From Melanopsichium pennsylvanicum (Eukaryota; Basidiomycota; Ustilaginomycetes; Ustilaginales), in the NCBI GenBank assembly GCA_900208305.1, contig OAPG01000014.1, positions 434,001 through 498,000 on the forward strand: a stretch of 64,000 nt of DNA, given 5' to 3'. The notes below the pieces were generated by a model, which was given only the letters and a program-made list of their open reading frames with translations, was not told the origin of the DNA and searched no databases. This document shows, piece by piece, positions 1-8,466 of this stretch (positions are counted from its first letter, which is position 1; each line of letters begins with the position of its first letter). Both the position numbers and the translations under genes were made by a program.

Positions 1-1053
1 TGGTGGAATAGGTGATCCATGAAAGCAGAGAATCACTGTGCTCTTCTGATGATGTTGATGACGACGATGATGGTGGTCGGTCTCGATGACTCAAGTAGGC
101 TTTACAGTAGTGTTGAAATTGTGAGAAAGAGATACGTGAGTGTCCAGTTTGATTGAAGAATGGAATTGTCATGGTTCGTATTGAACTGTATATAAGGATG
201 GGATGTGGAATGAGCAATGCAATGCCATAGCATATTGTATTGTTTCAAGTGATGGTAAGTGTTGAATTGTCCCGTGCGTTGTGAGATTAGACCCTTGACA
301 AGTTAGTTTTCGAGGTAATGATTTAGCATGGACAAATAGATAAGAATGTTAAGCCGAAATGCGCTCAGTTTACTATTCGGATTTATTGGAATAGATCGGG
401 AAAAAGGGTTTGTGTATGTGTGTTTGTTTGTGTGATGAGATGGGCTGAGGCTGAGCACAAGCGTGCGCGTATTGAACTCACCCACGATGAATTCACGCAC
501 GAGCCCGCTTCCATCTCCTTTGATATTCTTCACGACGAGACATACTCTTTTACCTTACTTTTATCCTTTACACCATTCTATTCTACCACTCCCTATCATC
601 ACCAAAATCACAAATTACAAATCACAATTAAGCTTTGTATACAGCCACTTTTTTTTCAAGATACGTTTTCAGCTTTGACAAACACTTTGAAATCCAAACT
701 TATCCTCAATCGCTTTCATTCGCTTCGTCCAATACAACAATCACCCCCCAAATCCATCTATATCCCCGCACAAGCTTCTTCTCAATATCACCTTGGAGCT
801 GTACCGAGTGGCCATCTCTCGATTTTTCTCAATTTGGATTCACAAACACAGCATCTTCTCATCCACACTTTCCCTCCGACTCGTCCCTCGATTGCGAGCC
901 TTACCAATCATTCACCCCTTCGCAAGTCAAATTCTACGCTCTGGTAGCTTTTTATTGCAATTGAGAGCATCTGCTGCTCAAACTTGTCCCAACCTCTTGG
1001 TCTTTCAAAACTAGCTCGCCCCTTGCTTAGTTATTCTGCACCTCGTTCCAAAA
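1..1053. other. intergenic / 5' leader region upstream of ATG18
   Basis: No convincing gene is visible. From about 540 to 1050 the plus strand is pyrimidine-rich (C/T/A with few G), typical of a fungal promoter and 5' leader, and leads into the ATG18 start. Open frames here are low-complexity and overlap in several frames, as expected of noncoding C/T-rich DNA. On the minus strand an ATG at 18-20 could start a divergent gene running off the left edge, but too little is visible to call it. Confidence 0.5.
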
Positions 1054-2517
1054 ATGACAACTTCCCTACCTACCAAATCTTCCAACGCTCTGCTCTCGGT
1101 CAACTTTAACCAGGACCATTCCTGCATAGCAGTCGGAACTCGAGATGGTTACAGCATCACCAACTGCGAACCTTTTGGCCGAGTCTATACCAATTCGTCC
1201 GGCCCCACCTCGCTTGTGGAAATGCTATTCTGCACATCTCTCGTCGCTCTGGTTGCCACCAGCGACTCGGATCCAAAGTCTAACGCTTCACCTCGTCGGT
1301 TGCAGATCGTCAACACAAAACGTCAGAGCGTCATCTGCGAGCTCTTGTTCCCAACCGCCATTCTGGGTGTCAAGCTCAACCGTAGAAGACTCGTAGTGGT
1401 TTTGGAACAGGAAATCTACATTTACGACATTAGCAACATGAAGCTTCTTCACACCATCGAAACTAGCCCCAATCCAATGGCCATTTGCGCCCTCTCGCCC
1501 AGTTCCGAAAACTGCTTCCTCGCCTATCCATCACCCGTACCCAGCCCCACCTCGCCTTTTGCCAACACCGCCGGTGCTTCCGCCTCCTCTTCTGCCTCCT
1601 CCTCTTCCAATCTTTCTTCCACCGCTTGCAGTGCGGGAGATGTTCTCATCTTTGATCTACTAAGTTTGAGCGTGACCAACGTCATCCAAGCGCACAAGAC
1701 GTCTATTTCAGCGTTGGCCTTGAATTCCACTGGTACGTTGCTCGCAACCGCAAGTGACAAGGGTACGGTCATCAGGGTATTTAGCGTACCTGCTGCACAC
1801 AAGTTGCATCAATTTCGACGTGGAAGCTATGCAGCTAGGATCTATAGTCTTAGTTTCAACGCCGTTAGCACCTTGTTGGCGTGTTCGAGCGATACAGAAA
1901 CCGTGCACATTTTCAAACTCGGGCCGTCATCGTCGTCTTCCAACAAGTTCTACAGCAGTACTACTGGTGGCGGTGTGGGGAATCTTTCGCCGAGTTTAAG
2001 TTCATTTGATGCGAACAGCGATACGTCGTCATCTCCTGGATCGACCAACAATGGTTCTTCAGCAGGTGGTGCGGGTGGTCGAGCTGGAGGGTATGAAGCG
2101 CTTATGAGCGTTGGTGGTAGTAACAAAAGTCGGAGTGGTGGAAGAAGTGGGGGAATTTCGGGAACTTTACGACGAAGATCGATGGCTTTGGGGAGGGGGA
2201 TTAGTGGTAGTGTTGGAGGATATTTGCCCAATAGTTTGACCGAAATGTGGGAACCATCGAGGGACTTTGCTTTTTTGAAATTACCAACTCAAGGCGTTAG
2301 TAGTGTAGTGGCGCTGAGTGCTACGACGCCTCATGTTATGGTGGTTACAAGTGAAGGTTATTTTTATTCTTATGCTATCGATTTGGAGAATGGTGGAGAG
2401 TGTATACTTCAGAAACAGTATTCGCTGATGGATGGAGAGACAGATAGCAACAACAACAGCAGTAGTAATGCGGGTTCCAAGAATGGTGCTGGCGCTACCA
2501 CTGGCGATTCACTTTGA
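1054..2517 (+). CDS. ATG18: ATG18, PROPPIN-family WD40 autophagy protein
   Basis: A single-exon 487-residue protein, close to the usual length of yeast Atg18. PROPPINs are seven-bladed beta-propellers that bind PI3P and PI(3,5)P2 at the phagophore, endosome and vacuole. Atg18 works with Atg2 in phagophore expansion and in vacuole size control. The diagnostic lipid-binding motif FRRG is at residues 254-257, preceded by blades with clear WD-like repeats (for example around residues 215-245). The late-blade segment [12 protein letters not shown] (about residues 404-415), typical of ATG18/WIPI proteins, is present. Two low-complexity insertions are seen: a Ser/Ala-rich one near residues 170-190 and a Gly/Ser-rich one near residues 290-390. 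The latter corresponds to the long blade-6 loop of PROPPINs. The start ATG has an A-rich context (caaaaATG), and no upstream in-frame Met extends the homology. ATG21 or HSV2 are alternatives within the family, but the size favours ATG18. Confidence 0.92.
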   Translation: MTTSLPTKSSNALLSVNFNQDHSCIAVGTRDGYSITNCEPFGRVYTNSSGPTSLVEMLFCTSLVALVATSDSDPKSNASPRRLQIVNTKRQSVICELLFPTAILGVKLNRRRLVVVLEQEIYIYDISNMKLLHTIETSPNPMAICALSPSSENCFLAYPSPVPSPTSPFANTAGASASSSASSSSNLSSTACSAGDVLIFDLLSLSVTNVIQAHKTSISALALNSTGTLLATASDKGTVIRVFSVPAAHKLHQFRRGSYAARIYSLSFNAVSTLLACSSDTETVHIFKLGPSSSSSNKFYSSTTGGGVGNLSPSLSSFDANSDTSSSPGSTNNGSSAGGAGGRAGGYEALMSVGGSNKSRSGGRSGGISGTLRRRSMALGRGISGSVGGYLPNSLTEMWEPSRDFAFLKLPTQGVSSVVALSATTPHVMVVTSEGYFYSYAIDLENGGECILQKQYSLMDGETDSNNNSSSNAGSKNGAGATTGDSL

Positions 2518-2769
2518 CTTGTTTTTACTTTGTTTCTATTCAGATTCGACCTTGCGCGGTAATATCATTTCCATCAGTCAAAGCATGTGCCACACACACA
2601 CACACTTACACATATACAGTAAGTTATACTGTAAGTATGAAGGCGAGACGTGATTTCTTGGGGCCTTTTTAATATTATTTTTTTTTTTAATTTTTTTTTA
2701 TGTGTACTAGATTGTGATCATTAACTTTTTTTTTCAATGCAAAGGGGGGGGGTTTGAATTTGGGGGATT
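2518..2769. other. convergent 3' intergenic region (ATG18 / DCTN3-like)
   Basis: This 252-bp stretch lies between the stops of two convergent genes. It contains a short (CA)n microsatellite at 2591-2605, T-rich tracts around 2670-2735 likely to serve as 3' end signals, and a G run near 2744-2752. No coding potential was seen. Confidence 0.5.
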
Positions 2770-3880
2770 TTATGAGGATGACGAGGATGTGGTGGTACGT
2801 AGTATTGTAGCGAGGTGTGATTCCAACTCTAGGATCTTGTTATCTAGTAAAGTGAAAGTTTGACTTAGTGTTTGAGTCTGGAGGATTTGAAAAAGCATAT
2901 GTATGAGAGTTTAAGAAAATGTGTGCGTTGTGTGTTGGGGGATTTTAATTTCTGTTTAGCTGAAACTTACGTATTCACTCCAAATTTGGATGAGAAGAAA
3001 CACTCTTTGTTGTAGTTGAAGCGTCGTTTGAGCTTGGATTTCATCATTTTCTTTCACCTTTTCCAGTCGAGTTAGCTTGGATTCCGTACTTGCGCCTATC
3101 AATAAAAATAAATAAATAAAATAAAGGTGTTTATATGAGTTAACCTGGGTTACAAAAACACCACCACTATCCCCATATCCCAAAATCCCACTTCCAACAT
3201 ATCGTTTTCTCAACCAAATACGGTTGAATGCAAGACAAACGAGCAAGGAAGCGAGCAAGAAAAAACCAAACAAATTGAACAAAAAAAAAAAAAAGAATTG
3301 CTACGATATACTTACGTGCCAAGGTTTTACTCGAGTTCACATCGAGAACATGTCGTTGATTGACCAACGATTCCACTTGTTCCAAATGTTTCAATGCTTG
3401 TTTCAACTCTGATTCCATCAAAAGTAGGTGTTCTGATTGTTGAACAATGTCCCACAATGCGTCGTTTCTACCAATAATACCATTTGCATCGTGGGCTAAA
3501 GGTTGTAATAGGTCTGCATATTTGTCCCATTCATCAAGTAGACGCTTGACTGGTTTTCCAGCGCTAAACTTGACACCTTCCAATTGCGATAATATCGTAC
3601 CGAGTCGAATCAGTGCTGGAGGTTGTTGTTCTTTCACAGAACGAGGAGAAACAGCTAAGGTTGATGAAGTACCGTACAGTAGATAGCACAAGGTTTGAAT
3701 TCGTAGTGCTGTTGATGTCACCGGTGAAATCCGACTGCTAAATGGTGTTGGGGAGCTGTCGTTCCTCCAATCAGATACCTCTGGTGGCTTCGGTAGTGTG
3801 GATGTCACATTAGTAGGTGCTGGAATTGAAGATGCTGAACTGGAAGCAACAGCTTCGGATGCGATAGGATTCAACATCAT
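2770..3880 (-). CDS. DCTN3: dynactin subunit p22/p24 (DCTN3-like), three exons
   Basis: Spliced model on the minus strand: exon 1 3880-3316, exon 2 3095-2971, exon 3 2877-2770, giving 265 residues. Donors are GTAAGT at both introns and acceptors are TAG and CAG; phases fit (1 then 0). The protein is mostly helical. From about residue 65 it parallels human dynactin p24: an opening helix ending in YG, a central segment with HLEQVESL and LDVNSSK, and a C-terminal Leu-rich helix ending LLDNKILELE, corresponding to the p24 ending QWDELLCQLE. The first 60 residues are a Ser/Thr/Pro-rich extension absent from animal p24. p24 is a shoulder/arm subunit of dynactin, the activator of cytoplasmic dynein. 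The frame stays open upstream to 4081, but that part resembles untranslated sequence, so I prefer the ATG at 3880. The identity rests on motif comparison from memory, hence the moderate confidence. Confidence 0.65.
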
Positions 3881-4402
3881 GTCTTGCCACGTCAAAACAG
3901 TGATCTTCAAGTGTGCTGGTTCGTGCAAACCAAAGATTGCAAGAATGGATGCTTGTGACCCATCGCCCAAGAGTAACTGAAGGGTTGTGAAAAACCAAGG
4001 GGCTAAGTTGGTTCTGCTGCTTGCACTATAAGATGGCGTGCGTGCCAACGTTTCAAAATGGTTGGTGGGAAACAGCAACAAGAATTCTTGTCCGCCAAGA
4101 AAGAGATTACAATGTTGAAAGCTAAGGCATCATCCATGATGGTGATTCAATACACACAACACATTCAAGTATGTTGGAGCGCACAGACACCGTGACACGT
4201 TATTTAAAATGTTAAACTTCACCGTAACAGCAAAGTTTGGTTGAGCAAATCGCGTCTCACAGAAAAACTGTGTGCTATTTCATCTATCATCAGTAGCAAT
4301 CAAACCTTTTTTCACATATAGTTGTAACACATTTTACCTCTGCTATTCAAACTATGGTTGAATTTAATAAGCCCCAAATTGGTTCCCTTGGTTTTGAGCA
4401 CA
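3881..4402. other. intergenic, upstream of DCTN3-like gene
   Basis: Probable promoter and leader of the minus-strand dynactin gene. An in-frame extension of that gene reaches 4081 but has no recognisable features. AT content rises from about 4130 and CpG becomes scarce toward 4400, where the decayed region begins. No other feature was seen. Confidence 0.4.
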
Positions 4403-5139
4403 TCAAAATGATACCACAGTTCCCACCTTATCCCCAGCTAGCAATACAACCCCTTCTGCAGCCCCTTCCTGTCCTAATGCCTGTAAGAGACATCCAGCTT
4501 CTTTCACACACTCTTTTTCACTGTCCACCAACAACACTTTTCCTCCCAATGCTCTTTGTACCACTTGAGCAGGCAGTTCCACCTTGTGCAGCTTACAGGA
4601 TCCCACTGCAAAAATGTGTTTAGTGATATTTCCACCATCTTGTAGTGGTAGCAGTACATAGTCTGATGGGAAAAGTGCAGTTGTACTAGGTGTACATGTA
4701 AAGATCAATTGCATTTTCCACATCATGTCTCTTAAATTGGCTTGTTCTAAATTCTCAACCAATTTCACACATATCAAGTTTGGTTTGATATTGTTGTCTT
4801 GTTTTTCAACTACCAATAACTTGTCTAATTAATCTCCATTTTTTTTTTGGCTTCAACTTGACTTGTTCGTTGGTGAGTGCTCTATGCCAACTACAACAGT
4901 TGCTTTGTTGAGATTTGTGAAAAAATGTAAATGCAACCCAAATGTGGAATAATGTTTGCAATCCATCCCCAAATCCAACTACACCTTTCACATCATGTTT
5001 CATGAAACCCACACTTAGTATCAAATTGCATAAGCTACCTGCAGCTGTAGGTAATGCAGTTAGATGCGTACTGTTCACCACATGAGATACTTGACCCATT
5101 TGTTGGTTGAAAAAAAGGTTCACTCCAGGTTTACTAGCA
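4403..5139 (-). pseudogene. decayed host gene relic, 3' portion (unrecognised)
   Basis: Two overlapping minus-strand open stretches, 5123-4806 and 4816-4403 (different frames), have protein-like composition with hydrophobic/charged alternation, as in a beta-rich protein. They are broken by stops and frame changes. CpG is nearly absent while TpG/CpA are abundant, unlike ATG18, PIK1 or TRA1. The matching 5' portion is probably at 43365-44215, on the other side of the transposon nest. I do not recognise the protein; parts resemble beta-propeller strands, but not enough to name a family. The simplest reading is one gene split by element C, then by everything inside it, and destroyed by CpG-directed mutation. 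A missed intron could explain one of the frame changes. Confidence 0.45.
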
Positions 5140-6042
5140 GCCTGTTAGCACCCTGCCACAGCGCACCTGATGAAGGGAGGAGCACTTGCAGTGGTCTTGG
5201 CAAGATTACACCTGGCACCTCCACATCTCCTGCACCACCTGCGCAGTCAGTGCTGCAGCCCCCTACCTTTCCCCTACCTTCTCCCAAACTCCAGCACCTG
5301 TCTTCCTGGAGGTTGTTGATTGTATTATATAGCTGTGTCACCTTGAGGGGAGCACCACTCAATACAAGAAGACTGTCCCAGATTGCCATCATTGTGTGGA
5401 TACCCCTCACACAGGCTCTAATCTGTCAGGGACCGGTGTGCCAAACTTGAGTACCGGTTTGAGATACAATGAAACTGGCTGTTCTATTGTAACTTGATAC
5501 AAGGTCCAATGAAGCATGCACTTCTATGCAATTCTGTTTGAGATCCAGTAGAGCGGTACCAAGCTGACTAGTCACTGTGAACACTCCAATCAAAGGTAAT
5601 GCAGCCTGTGTGGTTTGTGTGAGACCTTTGCATTGTACAAGTGTTGGTCACAGTGCAAGACTACTCCTGAGAGCCCAGAAGCTGTTGTTGCTGTTGCTGA
5701 TGGCTATGGTGGAGGTTATGTTGCTGCAGTTGAGGTTCTGCCTGCAGTTGAGGTGCTGTAGTGTCAGTTGAGGTGCTGACAATTGTTGGTGGTGTTGAAC
5801 TCCTTCAGATGAAAATAGTAGAGTGGATGAGCCCCTGCTCCTCCACAACTGACACATTTATGCCCTTTTATACTATGGTCAACCTGTTCCTTATCTTCCT
5901 CCTAGTTCCTTGTATTGCACTGTACTTGAACCTGGGCCCTGTGCTTATCAATACTGACTCCCAGAGTCAGTGACTGACAGCAACTGAGCCTTATATGTGC
6001 TTTGCTATCTGCCTGAGTTTTCCATGCCCACTGGAAGCCTAG
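5140..6042 (-). mobile_element. relic element C: decayed B-like LTR (5424-6042) plus gag remnant (5140-5423)
   Basis: Read on the minus strand, 6042-5424 follows the B-type LTR from its GGGCCC-containing repeat through the TATA region (tataaaa), the leader string shared with A and B (containing ATCCACTCTA) and the block that in B reads CACTACAGCACCTCAACTG, to the 3' terminal CCCTGACA. An exact 15-base match to the B LTR lies at 5573-5587. In the aligned blocks almost every B CpG is TpG or CpA here. After the LTR end (5424) a decayed primer-site-like sequence (attagag) and a gag-like N-terminal stretch follow. The first part of this LTR is on the other side of element A1, at 43213-43364, so A1 inserted into this LTR. 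In-frame TGA codons at former CGA positions confirm decay. Confidence 0.75.
6038..6042. repeat. target-site duplication of A1 (left), CCTAG
   Basis: CCTAG directly precedes the TGTCACGG start of the left A1 LTR and is repeated exactly after the right A1 LTR at 43213-43217. Five bp is the usual Ty3/gypsy integration footprint. Confidence 0.93.
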
Positions 6043-7055
6043 TGTCACGGGAGTGGGTCCCAAGGAAGGGGACTGCGCAGACCAGAGATGTTGAATCGGC
6101 TGAGATCCGGTGGGAGAGCATGTCTCGACGGATCTCAGGGAGATCTGGTGGATATTGGTGGGCTCATGGGATTTAAGGTTAGCGCAGGACCGAGAAGTTG
6201 AATCGGACGAAATCCGGTGAGAGAGCAGGTCTCAACGGATCTCACGGAAATTCAGCAAGTGGCAGTGACTCGCCGGATATCGAAGGTATCGATGGCAAGG
6301 GGAGCATCTGCGATGGCGGCAACCAACGCCACGCCGGAACGACACGTGGGCCAATCGACGCCCAGGGGGCAACGGAGAGGGAGCACGCGGGCGTGCTCGG
6401 AAGCACCCTGCCGAAGGACTAGGGGGCAGTCTTATCGTGCGGGGGTCCAAGCTCGACGCACGCAGGTCGTACAGTACCGATGGACCTCGCACACGATACA
6501 TATATATATAAATACTCTGTTCCCCGCTATCGGATGAGCGGAAGCTCATCCACTCTATCTTATATCTCAGTCACACATAGTTATCAGTACGTCGTACTTA
6601 CCATACTCTTCACACGTCGCACATCGCAATACCATTTATTGCAATCCATATAGTCTGTGTCCCCGTCGGTGAACGGAGAACAACGTATAGACGTCGTCGA
6701 CACCACAATCGACGCTGTAGCACCTCAACTACAGGCGGAACCTCAACCGCGGGCCTGGCACCACAACCAGTCCCTCATAACTCCACCGGCAACGACGGCT
6801 GAGGTCTAACCCAGCCATCAGCAGTATCCCGTCGACGTCGTGACACTTGCGTCGACCGAATACCCCGTCCGAGCTTGCCGCGTTACCTCTGTACGGAGTG
6901 TCACCAGCGGTCAGCCGATATCCGTCGAGAGATCGCCACTCGCGGGATTCTCTTCGATATCCGTTGAGGCCAAGCTTAACCGCCAGAATTCACTGAAATC
7001 CGGCGAGTCGCGCTTTCTTGCGGGAATTCGGATCTCTGGCACGCGACCGCTGACA
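6043..7055 (+). repeat. A1 5' LTR (A-LTR copy 1)
   Basis: A 1,013-bp LTR beginning TGTCACGGGAG and ending CGCTGACA. It carries a TATA-like box at 6501-6514. Its first ~450 bp carry A1-specific variants shared with the right A1 LTR (for example the purine block just after position 6058). From about 6495 onward it is identical to A-LTR copies 2 and 3 and differs from its own partner at 42202-43212. Confidence 0.95.
6501..6557 (+). promoter_or_regulatory. A-LTR core promoter and self-priming leader
   Basis: TATATATATAAATA at 6501-6514 is the likely core promoter. About 35-45 bp downstream, ATCCACTCTA (6548-6557) is the exact reverse complement of the primer site TAGAGTGGAT just after the LTR (7057-7066). 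This is the arrangement of Tf1-type self-priming elements, where the first bases of the transcript anneal to the primer site. The transcription start is inferred. The same arrangement recurs in the other A copies, for example 29460-29469 with 29969-29978. Confidence 0.6.
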
Positions 7056-7056
7056 T

Positions 7057-7066
7057 TAGAGTGGAT
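7057..7066 (+). promoter_or_regulatory. primer binding site, element A
   Basis: TAGAGTGGAT begins two bases after the 5' LTR, the usual place of the minus-strand primer site. It pairs perfectly over 10 bases with the predicted transcript leader rather than starting with the TGG expected for a tRNA 3' CCA end. The same ten bases occupy the same position in element B. Confidence 0.6.
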
Positions 7067-7095
7067 CGTACAAGCGACGCCCCAAGTTCACCAAG

Positions 7096-8466
7096 ATGGC
7101 CGAATCTGCACTACATGACAGACTCGACCGCCTCATCGCCCTCCTTGAGCAGCAGCAGGTAGACAATGCCGCCCTCAAGGCTCGGCTCGACCAACAGGAG
7201 ACTCCCTCCCCTGGTCGACGAGCTAGGGAGCATGATCTAAGCTCCCCGACCCGTCGAGCCTCGCAGCAGGCGGATGAGTCCTACCTCGGTGGTCTCGAGA
7301 CACCCACGCCTGCGACTAGACCACACCCTTGGTCCGTCACCTTCGACATTCTCGACCGACGAGCGTACACCAATCAAGAGAAGTACGCTACGCCTACTGG
7401 ACCTCGGTATGTCAAACCGGTGACCCCGGAGGCATGGACCGGCACTGGCAGTGAACAGGACACTCAGCCCCACGCTGCCCTCAAGACTCCATTCCCCAAG
7501 CTCGACACTCGCGACATCGATATCTTCATTCTCGAGGCCGACGCTTGGTTCAAGGCTAATGGTGTGTACGACCATACTTCGATGATCTTACACACGGCAG
7601 CCCAGCTCGAGGGCACCGCTCGAGAGTGGTGGAAGGGTAAGCTCCGCGTCGACCGGCATCGTCAAGGGATGCTCTTCCATGATTGGAGCCACTTCACCAC
7701 TCGACTCAGGGAGCTGTACAATCAGCGCAGCGACAGGGTCGATGCCTACAACAAACTCCTAGCGTTGAGGCTTATTACCGACACACCAGGAGCAGCAACG
7801 CGACATGTCGAGCAATTCCGGGACCTGGCAGCTCAGTGCCACATGGAGGACCCTGAGTTTGTCATCGACCTCTTCCGAGGGAGCCTTACTCGCTCACTTC
7901 AGGAGAAGTTCGAGCGTAACCCACCTGAAGACCAGTGGGCCTGGTACCGGGAGGTCGAGGACATTGATCGCCAGCGTATGCGGCATCAGCAGAATGCCGT
8001 CCGCTTCGCCCCAACCCCAGCAATCAGGACTGCTCATACTGAACCGGGCATTCCCCAGAGAACTGGCTCTCGACCGTTGCCCCCTCATCTGGCACAGAAG
8101 CTGCCGGTACGGGAAGCACCACCGAGACCTTGCGACGACCGAAGGGTCGTCCCCGGCCCGACGACATTTAACAGCGACGCCTGTAGGGTCTGCGGCAAGA
8201 CCGGGCATTGGCAGCGGAACTGTCCAGACGCCAAGCCAACGGTTTACCCGTCTAGACCATCAGGACCACAGATGCGAGCGCACGTGGTGTTGGAGTCGGA
8301 GAAACCACAGGACGGCTCACCAGAGGAAGGAGACGGAGCTGAAGACCATCGCGAAGACAATGGCGGTCTTGAAGACCACTTTGACCCCAACCTCTTCGCC
8401 GACGATCACGACGCAGGCGAGCCCTACCACGAGGACGAGGGAAACGATCTTGGAGCGATGCAATGA
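7096..8466 (+). CDS. gag: Gag polyprotein, element A1
   Basis: A 456-residue protein starting 40 bp after the LTR. It has a short N-terminal coiled-coil-like segment (about residues 5-35), a Pro/Thr-rich linker, and a retrotransposon gag capsid domain (about residues 130-290, with the WW-containing REWW signature and a QEKFERNPP segment). A CCHC zinc knuckle of the form C-X2-C-X4-H-X4-C follows near residue 368, then an acidic tail. Gag forms the particle and binds RNA. The stop TGA overlaps the pol ATG by four bases (ATGA at 8463-8466). From LTR position 6495 through 8357 this copy shows no differences from the A3 copy, in contrast to pol. Confidence 0.93.
   Translation: MAESALHDRLDRLIALLEQQQVDNAALKARLDQQETPSPGRRAREHDLSSPTRRASQQADESYLGGLETPTPATRPHPWSVTFDILDRRAYTNQEKYATPTGPRYVKPVTPEAWTGTGSEQDTQPHAALKTPFPKLDTRDIDIFILEADAWFKANGVYDHTSMILHTAAQLEGTAREWWKGKLRVDRHRQGMLFHDWSHFTTRLRELYNQRSDRVDAYNKLLALRLITDTPGAATRHVEQFRDLAAQCHMEDPEFVIDLFRGSLTRSLQEKFERNPPEDQWAWYREVEDIDRQRMRHQQNAVRFAPTPAIRTAHTEPGIPQRTGSRPLPPHLAQKLPVREAPPRPCDDRRVVPGPTTFNSDACRVCGKTGHWQRNCPDAKPTVYPSRPSGPQMRAHVVLESEKPQDGSPEEGDGAEDHREDNGGLEDHFDPNLFADDHDAGEPYHEDEGNDLGAMQ

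Noticed and set aside
303..947. Several 70-175-residue open frames upstream of ATG18
   Set aside because: Low-complexity, C/T-rich sequence open in many frames at once; consistent with a leader or promoter and without recognisable domains.
4403..4816. Possible beta-propeller identity (CPSF/DDB1 or Rab3GAP type) for the host relic
   Set aside because: Only a few propeller-like strand patterns are visible and no family signature survives, so naming a function would be guesswork.
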